Shown: positions 1-5,314 of the stretch, one piece after another | Position numbering within the stretch: position 1 is the stretch's first letter | How the letters are laid out: every line of letters starts with the position of its first letter | Assembly (NCBI GenBank): GCA_012842235.1 | Contig: DUTE01000242.1 | Location: 1 to 5,973, forward strand | DNA length: 5,973 nt | Reading direction: 5' to 3' | From: Bacillota bacterium | GTDB taxonomy: Bacteria; Bacillota; DTU065 | The notes under the pieces: model-generated | Seen by the model: the letters and a program-made list of their open reading frames with translations, nothing else | The model's database searches: none | What the model was told of the DNA's origin: nothing | Translations under genes and position numbers: made by a program

Positions 1-1
1 A

Positions 2-415
2 GAGTTAAGGTTGATTATCAAAGAGGTCGATCTAGGCAAGTCTTGGATTAGGGCTTTAGTAGATTCAGAAGAAAAAATAAGATCAAAAGAGTGGCAAAGC
101 TTTATAACAGCAACAACTCTAGCTATTAACCTCGGTGGTAATCTTTCGGAGATACTCTCTGGTCTGGCTAATATAAACAATGAAAAGGAAGCTGTCCAAA
201 GAAAGATAAAAAGTATTACAGCACAAGGTCGTCTAACAGCCTATATTTTAGCCTTTTTGCCCTTGGCTTTTTTAGGCTTTTACTGGTTTTTTGATCGCTC
301 TCGCATTCTTTTTTTCACTAACTCGCTTTTAGGACAAATACTTTTAGTGGTTGCTTTTTTACTGGATTTAGCAGGATATTTTGTTATAAGGCGTATCTGT
401 GAGGTGAAGTGGTGA
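2..415 (+). CDS. tadB: TadB-like type II secretion system F family protein (5' truncated)
   Basis: This is the C-terminal part of a Tad (tight adherence) inner-membrane platform protein of the T2SSF family, which in the family works with the TadA ATPase to assemble Flp-type pili. The frame is open to the left edge, so the gene starts outside the window; the TTG at 11 is probably an internal leucine and not a start. About 137 residues are visible, against roughly 300 for full-length TadB. Numbering from the TTG, residues about 30-80 carry the family pattern of a Leu/Ala-rich helix, a GGNLSEIL stretch, a charged helix and an ITAQGRL motif that leads into the membrane. Two hydrophobic segments follow at about 77-94 and 104-124, the usual C-terminal pair. 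The stop overlaps the start of the tadC-like gene, so the two are almost certainly translationally coupled. Family assignment is firm; TadB over other T2SSF members is inferred from the motif and gene order. Confidence 0.85.
   Translation, partial: ELRLIIKEVDLGKSWIRALVDSEEKIRSKEWQSFITATTLAINLGGNLSEILSGLANINNEKEAVQRKIKSITAQGRLTAYILAFLPLAFLGFYWFFDRSRILFFTNSLLGQILLVVAFLLDLAGYFVIRRICEVKW
401..407 (+). promoter_or_regulatory. Ribosome binding site for the tadC-like gene
   Basis: GAGGTGA lies inside the end of the tadB-like gene. It is 7 nt (counted from its last paired G at 404) before GTG 412 and 10 nt before ATG 415, but only 4 nt before GTG 409. This favours 412 or 415 over the longest reading at 409. 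Confidence 0.6.
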
Positions 416-1110
416 TGGGTCTATTTCTTATCTTAAGTGGGGCTTCTACACTTTATTTTCTTTGGGATCTCTATGATTTCCAAAAACGAGTTCGCCTTTT
501 AAGACAAAGACTTGATCAAAAAAAAGAAATAGATAATAACACAAAAATTTTGTGGTCCATACCTTTTATTGTTTTGCTTTTAATCTATCAGACTGCTTTA
601 GGTATTGGTTTTGCACTTTCTTTGGTAATTCTTTATTACTTTGAAAAAGAAAATAAAAAGACAATTTATGTAAAAACAGTGGAAAACGAACTACCTCATT
701 TTTTAAGGCTTATGGCAGTAACAATTGGTGCAGGCTTAAGTACTAATACAGCATTAGAAGAGATAGTAAATAGGATGAATAAAGGTCCCCTTAATACAGA
801 ACTACTTCAAGTGGTTCAAGAAATACGCCTTGGTATTAGCCGCAAAGAGGCTCTTAAAAACTGGTCTAAAAGAATGCAAAGTGAACAGGTGGCTTTTTTA
901 GTGCAAAGTTGGATTCAAAGTGAAGAATTAGGAACCAAACCAGGTGAGGTACTTAATTTTTTAGCAGATCAGCTCCATGACCGCAAAGTACGCCAAGTAG
1001 AAACAGAAGCTATGCAGGCTGGAGTAAAGATCACCTTACCCCTTGCCTTTCTTATTTTTCCGGCAGTAATTATTGTTATTTTTGGGCCTATAATTGTCGG
1101 TGGTATTTAG
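415..1110 (+). CDS. tadC: TadC-like type II secretion system F family protein
   Basis: Second T2SSF inner-membrane protein of the Tad pilus/secretion machine, expected to pair with TadB at the base of the pilus. From ATG 415 it is 231 residues; GTG starts at 412 and 409 are in frame and would add one or two residues. I chose ATG because it forms a TGATG-type overlap with the upstream stop and has an acceptable ribosome site. An N-terminal hydrophobic segment (about 1-20) and a longer one (about 46-76) precede the cytoplasmic T2SSF domain at about 90-205. That domain shows IGAGLS near its start, a conserved GISRKEAL turn, and the late EELGTKPGEVL stretch. The protein ends with a hydrophobic anchor rich in Pro, Phe and Gly (IFPAVIIVIFGPIIV), typical of TadC. 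No pilin, TadE/F or other tad gene follows before the long intergenic gap, so this is the last gene of its operon. Confidence 0.88.
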   Translation: MGLFLILSGASTLYFLWDLYDFQKRVRLLRQRLDQKKEIDNNTKILWSIPFIVLLLIYQTALGIGFALSLVILYYFEKENKKTIYVKTVENELPHFLRLMAVTIGAGLSTNTALEEIVNRMNKGPLNTELLQVVQEIRLGISRKEALKNWSKRMQSEQVAFLVQSWIQSEELGTKPGEVLNFLADQLHDRKVRQVETEAMQAGVKITLPLAFLIFPAVIIVIFGPIIVGGI

Positions 1111-1173
1111 TATTTAAAAGCAATTTTAGATTTGACGATTACTTGAACTAATCCTCAATTGAGCTTTGCCACT

Positions 1174-1201
1174 TAGCCTCTAGCCCCTAGACTTTAACCT
1201 A
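1174..1201. repeat. Degenerate 7-bp tandem repeat, TAGCCYC type
   Basis: Four consecutive 7-mers read TAGCCTC, TAGCCCC, TAGACTT and TAACCTA. The first two differ at one position and the later ones decay while keeping the TA start every 7 bp. It lies between the tadC-like stop and the hairpin terminator. No reading frame uses it. Confidence 0.5.
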
Positions 1202-1232
1202 CACTAAGATAGTTCTGTGTTTAGTCTCTTCA

Positions 1233-1266
1233 TTACTAGATTTGCTTAAAGAAGTGTTTCTAGTAA
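1233..1266. repeat. 8-bp inverted repeat with 18-nt loop
   Basis: TTACTAGA at 1233-1240 is a perfect inverted match to TCTAGTAA at 1259-1266. The stem is AT-rich and is followed by an A run, so it is not an intrinsic terminator on the + strand, and its T run is on the wrong side for the - strand. Its role is unknown and it may be chance. Confidence 0.3.
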
Positions 1267-1327
1267 AAAAAACAGTTATCTTATATGTGTCTACTAGACA
1301 AAGAGTTCTGTGCTATTTCAGGTATAC

Positions 1328-1359
1328 AAGAAGCCCACCTTTAAAAGGCGGGCTTCTTT
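1328..1359 (+). terminator. Intrinsic-type terminator hairpin
   Basis: The left arm AAGAAGCCCACC (1328-1339) pairs with the right arm GGCGGGCTTCTT (1347-1358) across a 7-nt loop, giving 12 bp with a single A-C mismatch. The T-rich tail is short (CTTCTTTA), so termination might be moderate. It is the most GC-rich structure in the gap. It lies 217 nt after the tadC-like stop and is the most likely end of the tad transcript. The arms also allow weaker function in the reverse direction, since the left arm starts with A residues. Confidence 0.7.
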
Positions 1360-1409
1360 AGGGAGTGGGGGAAAGGAAAGGTATCAAGTCAAAAATCTAA
1401 AGTTAACTA

Positions 1410-1423
1410 GCTTAACGTTGAAT
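1410..1423. repeat. Heptamer GCTTAAC with degenerate neighbour
   Basis: GCTTAAC at 1410-1416 is followed directly by GTTGAAT at 1417-1423. The first unit is identical to the tandem units at 1537-1550, which is why I include it as a member of the same small repeat family. Confidence 0.35.
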
Positions 1424-1530
1424 TTTAGTTATTCGAGTTAATCAAAACGTTAGAGCAAACAACATAGCGTTTCTGGTTAAATATGATAATTGTTTTTATT
1501 TCTAATATTAAAACAAGCATTCTCAAAAAA

Positions 1531-1550
1531 GCTTATGCTTAACGCTTAAC
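1531..1550. repeat. Tandem heptamer GCTTAAC x2 with a GCTTAT half unit
   Basis: GCTTAT (1531-1536) is followed by two exact GCTTAAC copies (1537-1543 and 1544-1550). The tract is bounded by CTTAT (1532-1536) and ATAAG (1552-1556), so it could also sit in the loop of a weak hairpin. No coding frame is associated with it. Confidence 0.5.
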
Positions 1551-1598
1551 CTATAAGTTTTAGTAGAAATATTTCGGGTTTGGTTCATATTATTTACT

Positions 1599-1644
1599 TT
1601 TTTGTTGTCTAAAAGGTGGTAACAACAGATAGCTACAACAAAAA
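1599..1644. repeat. 10-bp inverted repeat with an alternative partner arm
   Basis: TTTTTGTTGT (1599-1608) is perfectly complementary to ACAACAAAAA (1635-1644), with a 26-nt loop. Inside that loop ACAACA (1622-1627) could pair instead with TGTTGT (1603-1608), giving a shorter 6-bp hairpin that excludes the first. The stems are AT-rich and weak. No gene follows closely enough to assign a role. Confidence 0.35.
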
Positions 1645-1753
1645 TAATTATTGCCAATTTAAGAAGGTTGTTTAGTTAGTACAATCTATAAACCTAGAAA
1701 ACATAATTTACAACTCATCGGAACATATTTTTAGAAGATAAGATTAAGATATT

Positions 1754-1790
1754 GCATATCGCATATCGCATATCGCTTGTCGTTTGACGC
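1754..1790. repeat. Degenerate heptamer tandem array, GCATATC type
   Basis: Three exact GCATATC copies (1754-1760, 1761-1767, 1768-1774) continue in the same 7-bp register with GCTTGTC (1775-1781) and GTTTGAC (1782-1788), then decay. The last units resemble the GCTTAAC heptamer at 1537-1550, so the two arrays probably belong to one family. It lies about 170 bp before thiN and does not fit a protein-coding explanation. Confidence 0.65.
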
Positions 1791-1961
1791 TAAAATTCGG
1801 GATCATGAAATCGGTTGCAAAGGAACAAAAAATTACTATTCTCTGATTTCTCCCTCCCAAGACAAAATCCTTTTAATAAGCAGGATATATAGGCAAATTA
1901 AATGAAGAAAGTAAAGGAAGGTAAGTGTAAAACATGATAGCTGTTATAAGAAGGTGCTTAA

Positions 1962-2606
1962 ATGCGTGTTCTTTTACTGGGAGCTAGCCCCGAAACAAAA
2001 TCTTGGCAAGAAGGGATCAAAGAAAGCTTTGATTATACCATCTGTGTAGATGGTGGCTTAGAATTAGCCAAGAAGTGGGGTCTTAAGGTAGATTATGTAG
2101 TAGGTGATGGAGACTCTTATGGTGGGGCTTTTCCTAAAGATATTTCCCAAGAAAATTATCCTTGTGAAAAAGATGAAACAGATAGCCAATTGGCAATTGA
2201 AAAAGCCCTCGAAATCGGTGCAAAAGAGATAGTTTTTTGTGGTTTTTTAGGTGGAAGATTAGATCACACTTTAGCTAACCTAGCGTTAGCTTTTTCAGCT
2301 TTTTCACTTAATGATGTCTCTTGCTACTTTCAAGAAGAGTGGGGTTTTTGTTATTTAGCAGATAAAAAGACCAAGGTTATAGGTGGATCTTCTGGGGATA
2401 TGGTCTCTTTAATACCTTTGTTTGAAGATGTAAGGGGTATTACTACCGAGGGATTAAAGTATCCCTTGCTAAATGAAACCTTGTACTGGCAACAATCAAG
2501 AGGCATCTCCAATGAGCTACTTGTTGATAAAGCTACTATTACTAAAAAAGAGGGTAGGCTACTTATTGTGCATACATTTAGGTCATTTATTAAAGAAACA
2601 TCCTAA
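1962..2606 (+). CDS. thiN: Thiamine pyrophosphokinase
   Basis: Cytoplasmic enzyme that transfers a pyrophosphate group from ATP to thiamine, giving thiamine pyrophosphate, mostly for salvage. The 214-residue length fits bacterial thiamine pyrophosphokinases. The ATP-binding N-terminal domain shows DGG (30-32), an aspartate motif GDGDS (48-52), KDETD (70-74) and GGRLDHTLAN (97-106). The C-terminal thiamine-binding domain carries GDMVSL (145-150) and GISNE (181-185). The aspartate motif is more often GDFDS or GDLDS in the family; here glycine replaces the hydrophobic residue while both aspartates remain, so activity is expected. The ATG is preceded by AGAAGGTG (1949-1956) 5 nt upstream. No TPP riboswitch is visible ahead of it. 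The next gene is 178 bp away with no clear terminator between, so cotranscription with the DUF523 gene is possible but unproven. Confidence 0.93.
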   Translation: MRVLLLGASPETKSWQEGIKESFDYTICVDGGLELAKKWGLKVDYVVGDGDSYGGAFPKDISQENYPCEKDETDSQLAIEKALEIGAKEIVFCGFLGGRLDHTLANLALAFSAFSLNDVSCYFQEEWGFCYLADKKTKVIGGSSGDMVSLIPLFEDVRGITTEGLKYPLLNETLYWQQSRGISNELLVDKATITKKEGRLLIVHTFRSFIKETS

Positions 2607-2771
2607 ATCAAAGTGGCCTTCTAGCTTATTAAACGATATGCTTTTGCTCGATCTAATTTGGTTTATTTCTTACCAATGTAAATGTTGTCACAAAGTAAGT
2701 TTTTGAGGTGTGTAATTACTGTTAATGCTTCTAGTGACATTTATCTTAATTGTAGATTAGTTTATTACAAC

Positions 2772-2777
2772 AGGAGG
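2772..2777 (+). promoter_or_regulatory. Ribosome binding site fixing a GTG start
   Basis: A perfect AGGAGG lies 7 nt before GTG 2785. It supports the GTG start, which is reinforced by the family's first motif (SSCLLG) beginning only nine residues later. Confidence 0.8.
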
Positions 2778-2784
2778 AAGATCA

Positions 2785-3207
2785 GTGGCAAAAAAAATCG
2801 CTCTAGTCTCTTCGTGTCTTTTAGGCCTGCCTACACGTTATGATGGAAAGGCTTTGTTTCACAAGAAGGTTTTAGCCCTTAAGGAGGAATATCTTTTAAT
2901 TCCGGTCTGTCCCGAACAACTAGGTGGTCTTTCTACACCAAGAGAGCCTGCAGAGATTAGGGATGGCAAGGTTTTTGACTGTAATGGTAAAGATGTCACC
3001 GATTTTTTTCTAAAGGGTGCAGAGGCAGTAATAAAAATTGCCGATCTTCTTCAACCAGATTTAGTAATATTTAAGGAAAGAAGTCCCTCATGTGGAGTAA
3101 ACCAGATCTGTGATGGAAGTTTTAGCGGTAAAAAAATACCAGGAGAGGGCATTACAACTCAGTTTTTGCGCGGAAGATTTCCGATTATCTCTGAAGAAGA
3201 ACTCTAA
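2785..3207 (+). CDS. DUF523 family protein, TudS-like (Fe-S desulfidase family)
   Basis: A 140-residue cytoplasmic protein of the DUF523 family. One characterised member, TudS, is a [4Fe-4S] enzyme that removes sulfur from thiouracil; the substrate here is unknown. Family motifs appear in order: SSCLLG (9-14) with YDG (19-21), CPEQLGGLSTPR (42-53), KERSPSCG (97-104) and a DGSFSGK stretch (110-116), then GEGITT (120-125). Cys11, Cys42 and Cys103 are the three family cysteines and the expected cluster ligands; Cys66 and Cys109 are extra. The length covers the core domain without the additional domain seen fused in some homologues. The start is GTG with a perfect ribosome site. The gene lies between thiN and the hydrogenase operon, which has its own promoter, so I infer no direct functional link. 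Family assignment is strong; desulfidase activity is an inference. Confidence 0.88.
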   Translation: MAKKIALVSSCLLGLPTRYDGKALFHKKVLALKEEYLLIPVCPEQLGGLSTPREPAEIRDGKVFDCNGKDVTDFFLKGAEAVIKIADLLQPDLVIFKERSPSCGVNQICDGSFSGKKIPGEGITTQFLRGRFPIISEEEL

Positions 3208-3240
3208 GGGGTAAATACTTAGATTTCCTAGGAGTAAGTC

Positions 3241-3269
3241 TTGTCTCTAAAGATGGGCTATGCTATAAT
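3241..3269 (+). promoter_or_regulatory. Sigma-A type promoter of the hydrogenase operon
   Basis: TTGTCT (3241-3246, 4 of 6 to TTGACA) is separated by exactly 17 bp from a consensus TATAAT (3264-3269), which also has the extended TG at 3261-3262. The expected start of transcription is near 3276, leaving a leader of about 80 nt before the first gene. This is the best promoter in the window. Confidence 0.8.
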
Positions 3270-3279
3270 TCTTTGTAGT

Positions 3280-3297
3280 TTGTTAAAAATGTCACGA
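3280..3297 (+). promoter_or_regulatory. Possible Rex-type operator
   Basis: TTGTTAA, AAAT, GTCACGA form an imperfect 7-4-7 palindrome. The left half equals the clostridial Rex half site TTGTTAA, and the right half matches 5 of 7 positions of TTCACAA, the half site of the Bacillus-type consensus. It begins 10 bp after the -10 box, at about +4 to +21, where a bound repressor would block transcription. Rex responds to the NADH/NAD+ ratio and controls hydrogenase and fermentation genes in Clostridia. The site is inferred from sequence alone, and the right arm is degenerate. Confidence 0.45.
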
Positions 3298-3341
3298 AAT
3301 CTGAAAAAGGCTTGAAATTTTGTAAGAAAGCATTAATGACT

Positions 3342-3348
3342 AAGGAGG
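3342..3348 (+). promoter_or_regulatory. Strong ribosome binding site of the operon's first gene
   Basis: A full AAGGAGG lies 6 nt before ATG 3355, the strongest site in the window with that at 2772. It fixes this ATG as the start, over a tiny out-of-frame ATG at 3336. Confidence 0.85.
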
Positions 3349-3354
3349 ATATAC

Positions 3355-3606
3355 ATGATCTCAATTGAGGTTTGTGTGGGAAGTTCCTGTCATCTAAAAG
3401 GCGCTCGAGATGTCATTGATGCCTTTAATAATGAGATTAAACATCATGGTTTAGAAAGAAAAGTCTTTTTAACTGGAGCCTTTTGTTTAGGCAAATGTTT
3501 AAATGGTGTGACAATTAAGATCGATGATGAGTTGATTTTAGAAGTTACACCAGAGATTGTCCCCGACATATTTCAAAGTAGAGTCTTAGATGTCTTGGGG
3601 GTATAG
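3355..3606 (+). CDS. Thioredoxin-like [2Fe-2S] ferredoxin (NuoE C-terminal-like)
   Basis: An 83-residue cytoplasmic electron carrier with the thioredoxin-like [2Fe-2S] fold, related to the C-terminal domain of NuoE/HydC subunits of NADH dehydrogenases and bifurcating hydrogenases. The four expected ligands are visible: Cys7 and Cys12 in CVGSSC, and Cys44 and Cys48 in CLGKC. The region around these (VGSSCHLKGA and GAFCLGKCLNG) is characteristic of the family. It is a stand-alone domain lacking the N-terminal helical part of NuoE. It is the first gene after the promoter and ends 3 bp before the hydrogenase-like gene, so the two are coupled. The position matches hfsA in the hfsABCD locus described in Thermoanaerobacterium. 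I infer electron exchange with the hydrogenase-like partner. Family call is strong; the exact redox partner is not shown. Confidence 0.9.
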   Translation: MISIEVCVGSSCHLKGARDVIDAFNNEIKHHGLERKVFLTGAFCLGKCLNGVTIKIDDELILEVTPEIVPDIFQSRVLDVLGV

Positions 3607-3609
3607 ACA

Positions 3610-5301
3610 ATGGGATTAATAAAAACTGCTTATGCCAACTGTCGTGACTGTTATAAATGTGTACGAAGTTGTCCTATTAAAGCTATTAAAGTAGTTGATG
3701 GACATGCTGAGATAGATGATGAAAGATGTGTTCTTTGTGGTAGATGTGTACCTATATGTCCACAAAATGCTCGAAAAGTCTATGACCAGATTGCTTTAGT
3801 AGAAAAAATGCTTCAAGGAGATAAGTCTCTAACAATATCTTTAGCACCCTGTTTTCCTGCAGCATTTTATAGGCAAAGTGCAAGTGAGCTAGTTTGTACC
3901 CTAAAGCAAAAAGGTGTCACAAGAGTAGTTGAAACTGCTGAAGTAGCGGAGGTGCTTTTTGATTATAGTTCAGAGATTGAGGCTAAAGAGCCGGTTATTT
4001 CTAGCTATTGCCCAGCAGTAGTTAGTTTAATAGAAAAATATTATCCTGATTTAAAAAAACACCTAGCACCCATGGTCTCTCCTCTTGTAGCCCATGGACG
4101 CTATCTAAGGAAAGCTTATCCTGAAGACTATCTTGTTTTTATTTTGCCCTGTGATGCAAAAAAGGCCGAAGCTTTAGTTGAGGTAGAGATTGATGCGGTA
4201 CTCACTTTTAAAGAATTAGAAACAGTTTTAGAAAATACACCAAATAAAATTGAAACCCCTGAGTCTTTAGATATTGAAGGTGTTTCTTCTTTTTTTGGCA
4301 GGACCATAGGACTTAGTGGTTCGTTTAAGGCTGCCGTTGGTTATGGTAACACACTTGATACTCGAGCAGAGTCTGTAAGTGGTTTTGAAGAGTGTTTAGA
4401 GTTTTTGGATAATATGCAAAGTGGAAAAATTGGCAAAGAAACAAAATTTGTTGAGATGCTTCTTTGCCGTGGTGGCTGTCTCAATGGCTCAGGTATATCT
4501 ACAGAGCTGACCTATGAGCAAAAAAAAGAAAAGATCATTCTTTATGCTAAAGAGAAAGAGTCGAGCCAAGAAAAGGATAAGAAAAAGACTATTACATTCT
4601 CTAAAAACGAACTCTTAAGAGAGTTTAATGGCAAGCCGGTTATTACCCCTAAACCTACTGAAGAAGAGATCCGTGAGATCCTTATTTCCATGGGTAAACG
4701 AACAAAGAGCGAAGAACTAGATTGTGGTGCTTGTGGTTATGAAACCTGCCGTGAAAAGGCAGACGCGGTTTTTCGGGGTTTTGCTGAGTTAGAGATGTGT
4801 ATTCCTTATATGAGGACTAAAGCAGAGACTATGAATGATGTCATTATTCAAGCAACACCTAATGGCATTATTGTTGTCGATGAAAAACTAGATATTGTTA
4901 CAATTAATCCTGCAGCTGAAAAGATGTTTCAATGCCGTCAAGAGGCCTTAAAAGGCAAAAAGGTTAGGACTTTAGTTGATGATAGTATTTTTTCTGAGGT
5001 CTTAGAGAAAAAAACGCTTATAGTAGATAATGTTGAGTATCCCAACTATGGGCTTAAGGTAAGGCAGTTTATCTTCTATGTGCCCAAATCTCAAGTTGTT
5101 ATTGCCATATTTGCTGATATCACAGAACAAAGCAGACAAAAAGATCAACTAAGTGAGCTACGCAAAGAGACCCTTGAGAGGGCCCAGGAAGTTATTAATA
5201 AACAGATGCGTGTCGCCCAGGAGATTGCTAGTCTTTTAGGTGAAACAACAGCTGAGACTAAGGTTATATTAGATCAGTTGATGCACATTATCAAAGGATA
5301 G
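3610..5301 (+). CDS. Sensory-type [FeFe]-hydrogenase-like protein with Fe-S and PAS domains
   Basis: A 563-residue cytoplasmic iron-sulfur protein of the HydS/HfsB type. Residues 11-50 hold two ferredoxin motifs (Cys11, 14, 17, 21 and Cys40, 43, 46, 50) for two [4Fe-4S] clusters. The H-cluster domain spans about 70-300. Its motif L1 is SSYCPAV (131-137, Cys134), L2 is LPCDAKKAEA (179-188, Cys181, Lys184, Glu187), and L3 is EMLLCRGGCLNGSG (282-295, Cys286, Cys290). All four H-cluster cysteines are kept. The cysteine normally before the L1 ligand, which relays protons, is Tyr133. After a Lys/Glu-rich linker (about 303-330) comes a second Fe-S motif of the PF04060 type (Cys372, 375, 380, 397), then a PAS domain (about 405-505) and a coiled-coil-like helix to the end. 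This architecture marks sensing more than bulk H2 production. A GGGGG stretch (3597-3601) about 8 nt before the ATG serves as ribosome site. The next gene is a SpoIIE-type phosphatase, the likely output. Confidence 0.92.
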   Translation: MGLIKTAYANCRDCYKCVRSCPIKAIKVVDGHAEIDDERCVLCGRCVPICPQNARKVYDQIALVEKMLQGDKSLTISLAPCFPAAFYRQSASELVCTLKQKGVTRVVETAEVAEVLFDYSSEIEAKEPVISSYCPAVVSLIEKYYPDLKKHLAPMVSPLVAHGRYLRKAYPEDYLVFILPCDAKKAEALVEVEIDAVLTFKELETVLENTPNKIETPESLDIEGVSSFFGRTIGLSGSFKAAVGYGNTLDTRAESVSGFEECLEFLDNMQSGKIGKETKFVEMLLCRGGCLNGSGISTELTYEQKKEKIILYAKEKESSQEKDKKKTITFSKNELLREFNGKPVITPKPTEEEIREILISMGKRTKSEELDCGACGYETCREKADAVFRGFAELEMCIPYMRTKAETMNDVIIQATPNGIIVVDEKLDIVTINPAAEKMFQCRQEALKGKKVRTLVDDSIFSEVLEKKTLIVDNVEYPNYGLKVRQFIFYVPKSQVVIAIFADITEQSRQKDQLSELRKETLERAQEVINKQMRVAQEIASLLGETTAETKVILDQLMHIIKG

Positions 5302-5307
5302 GGAGGT
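5301..5307 (+). promoter_or_regulatory. Ribosome binding site of the phosphatase gene
   Basis: GGGAGGT begins at the last base of the upstream stop codon and lies 7 nt before GTG 5315. A TTG at 5313 is out of frame. This selects GTG 5315 as start and shows tight coupling with the hydrogenase-like gene. Confidence 0.75.
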
Positions 5308-5314
5308 AGAGCTT

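Larger units (their letters stand above)
1111..1961. other. Long AT-rich intergenic region without a supported gene
   Basis: This 850-bp gap separates the tad genes from thiN. I find no ORF with a ribosome site and recognisable protein, no tRNA-like GGTTCRANNCC arm, and no TPP-riboswitch landmarks (such as CTGAGA) ahead of thiN. It does contain a strong GC-rich hairpin (1328-1359), a purine-only run directly after it (about 1360-1381), four patches of degenerate 7-bp repeats, and two perfect inverted repeats. These are listed separately. Weak -10-like sequences (for example TATATA at 1886-1891) lack a matching -35 at proper spacing, so I do not call a thiN promoter. Confidence 0.7.

Noticed and set aside
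1754..1790. CRISPR array
   Set aside because: The repeats are 7 bp, directly adjacent and without spacers, so they do not resemble a CRISPR array.
1791..1961. TPP riboswitch ahead of thiN
   Set aside because: The conserved landmarks such as CTGAGA and the paired pyrophosphate-binding segment are not visible, and no terminator or anti-terminator is found before the start.
1934..1987. A 17-codon ORF (ATG 1934) just before and overlapping thiN, possible leader peptide
   Set aside because: The nearest purine-rich stretch (1914-1922) is about 12 nt upstream, too far, and no attenuator-type hairpin accompanies it.
2685..2693. TTGTCACAA near-palindrome upstream of the DUF523 gene as a second Rex site
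   Set aside because: The half sites are adjacent around one base, not separated as in the 7-4-7 Rex operator, and no good promoter overlaps it.
2473..2706. A 77-codon ORF overlapping the end of thiN in another frame
   Set aside because: It lies mostly inside the well-supported thiN gene, has no ribosome site, and its product is low-complexity Leu/Lys/Cys-rich with no recognisable domain.
3217..3239. ACTTA/TAAGT inverted repeat as a terminator after the DUF523 gene
   Set aside because: The stem is only 5 bp and AT-rich, with no T run after it.
3336..3368. A 10-codon ORF overlapping the start of the [2Fe-2S] ferredoxin gene
   Set aside because: It has no ribosome site, is out of frame, and the perfect AAGGAGG downstream clearly serves ATG 3355.
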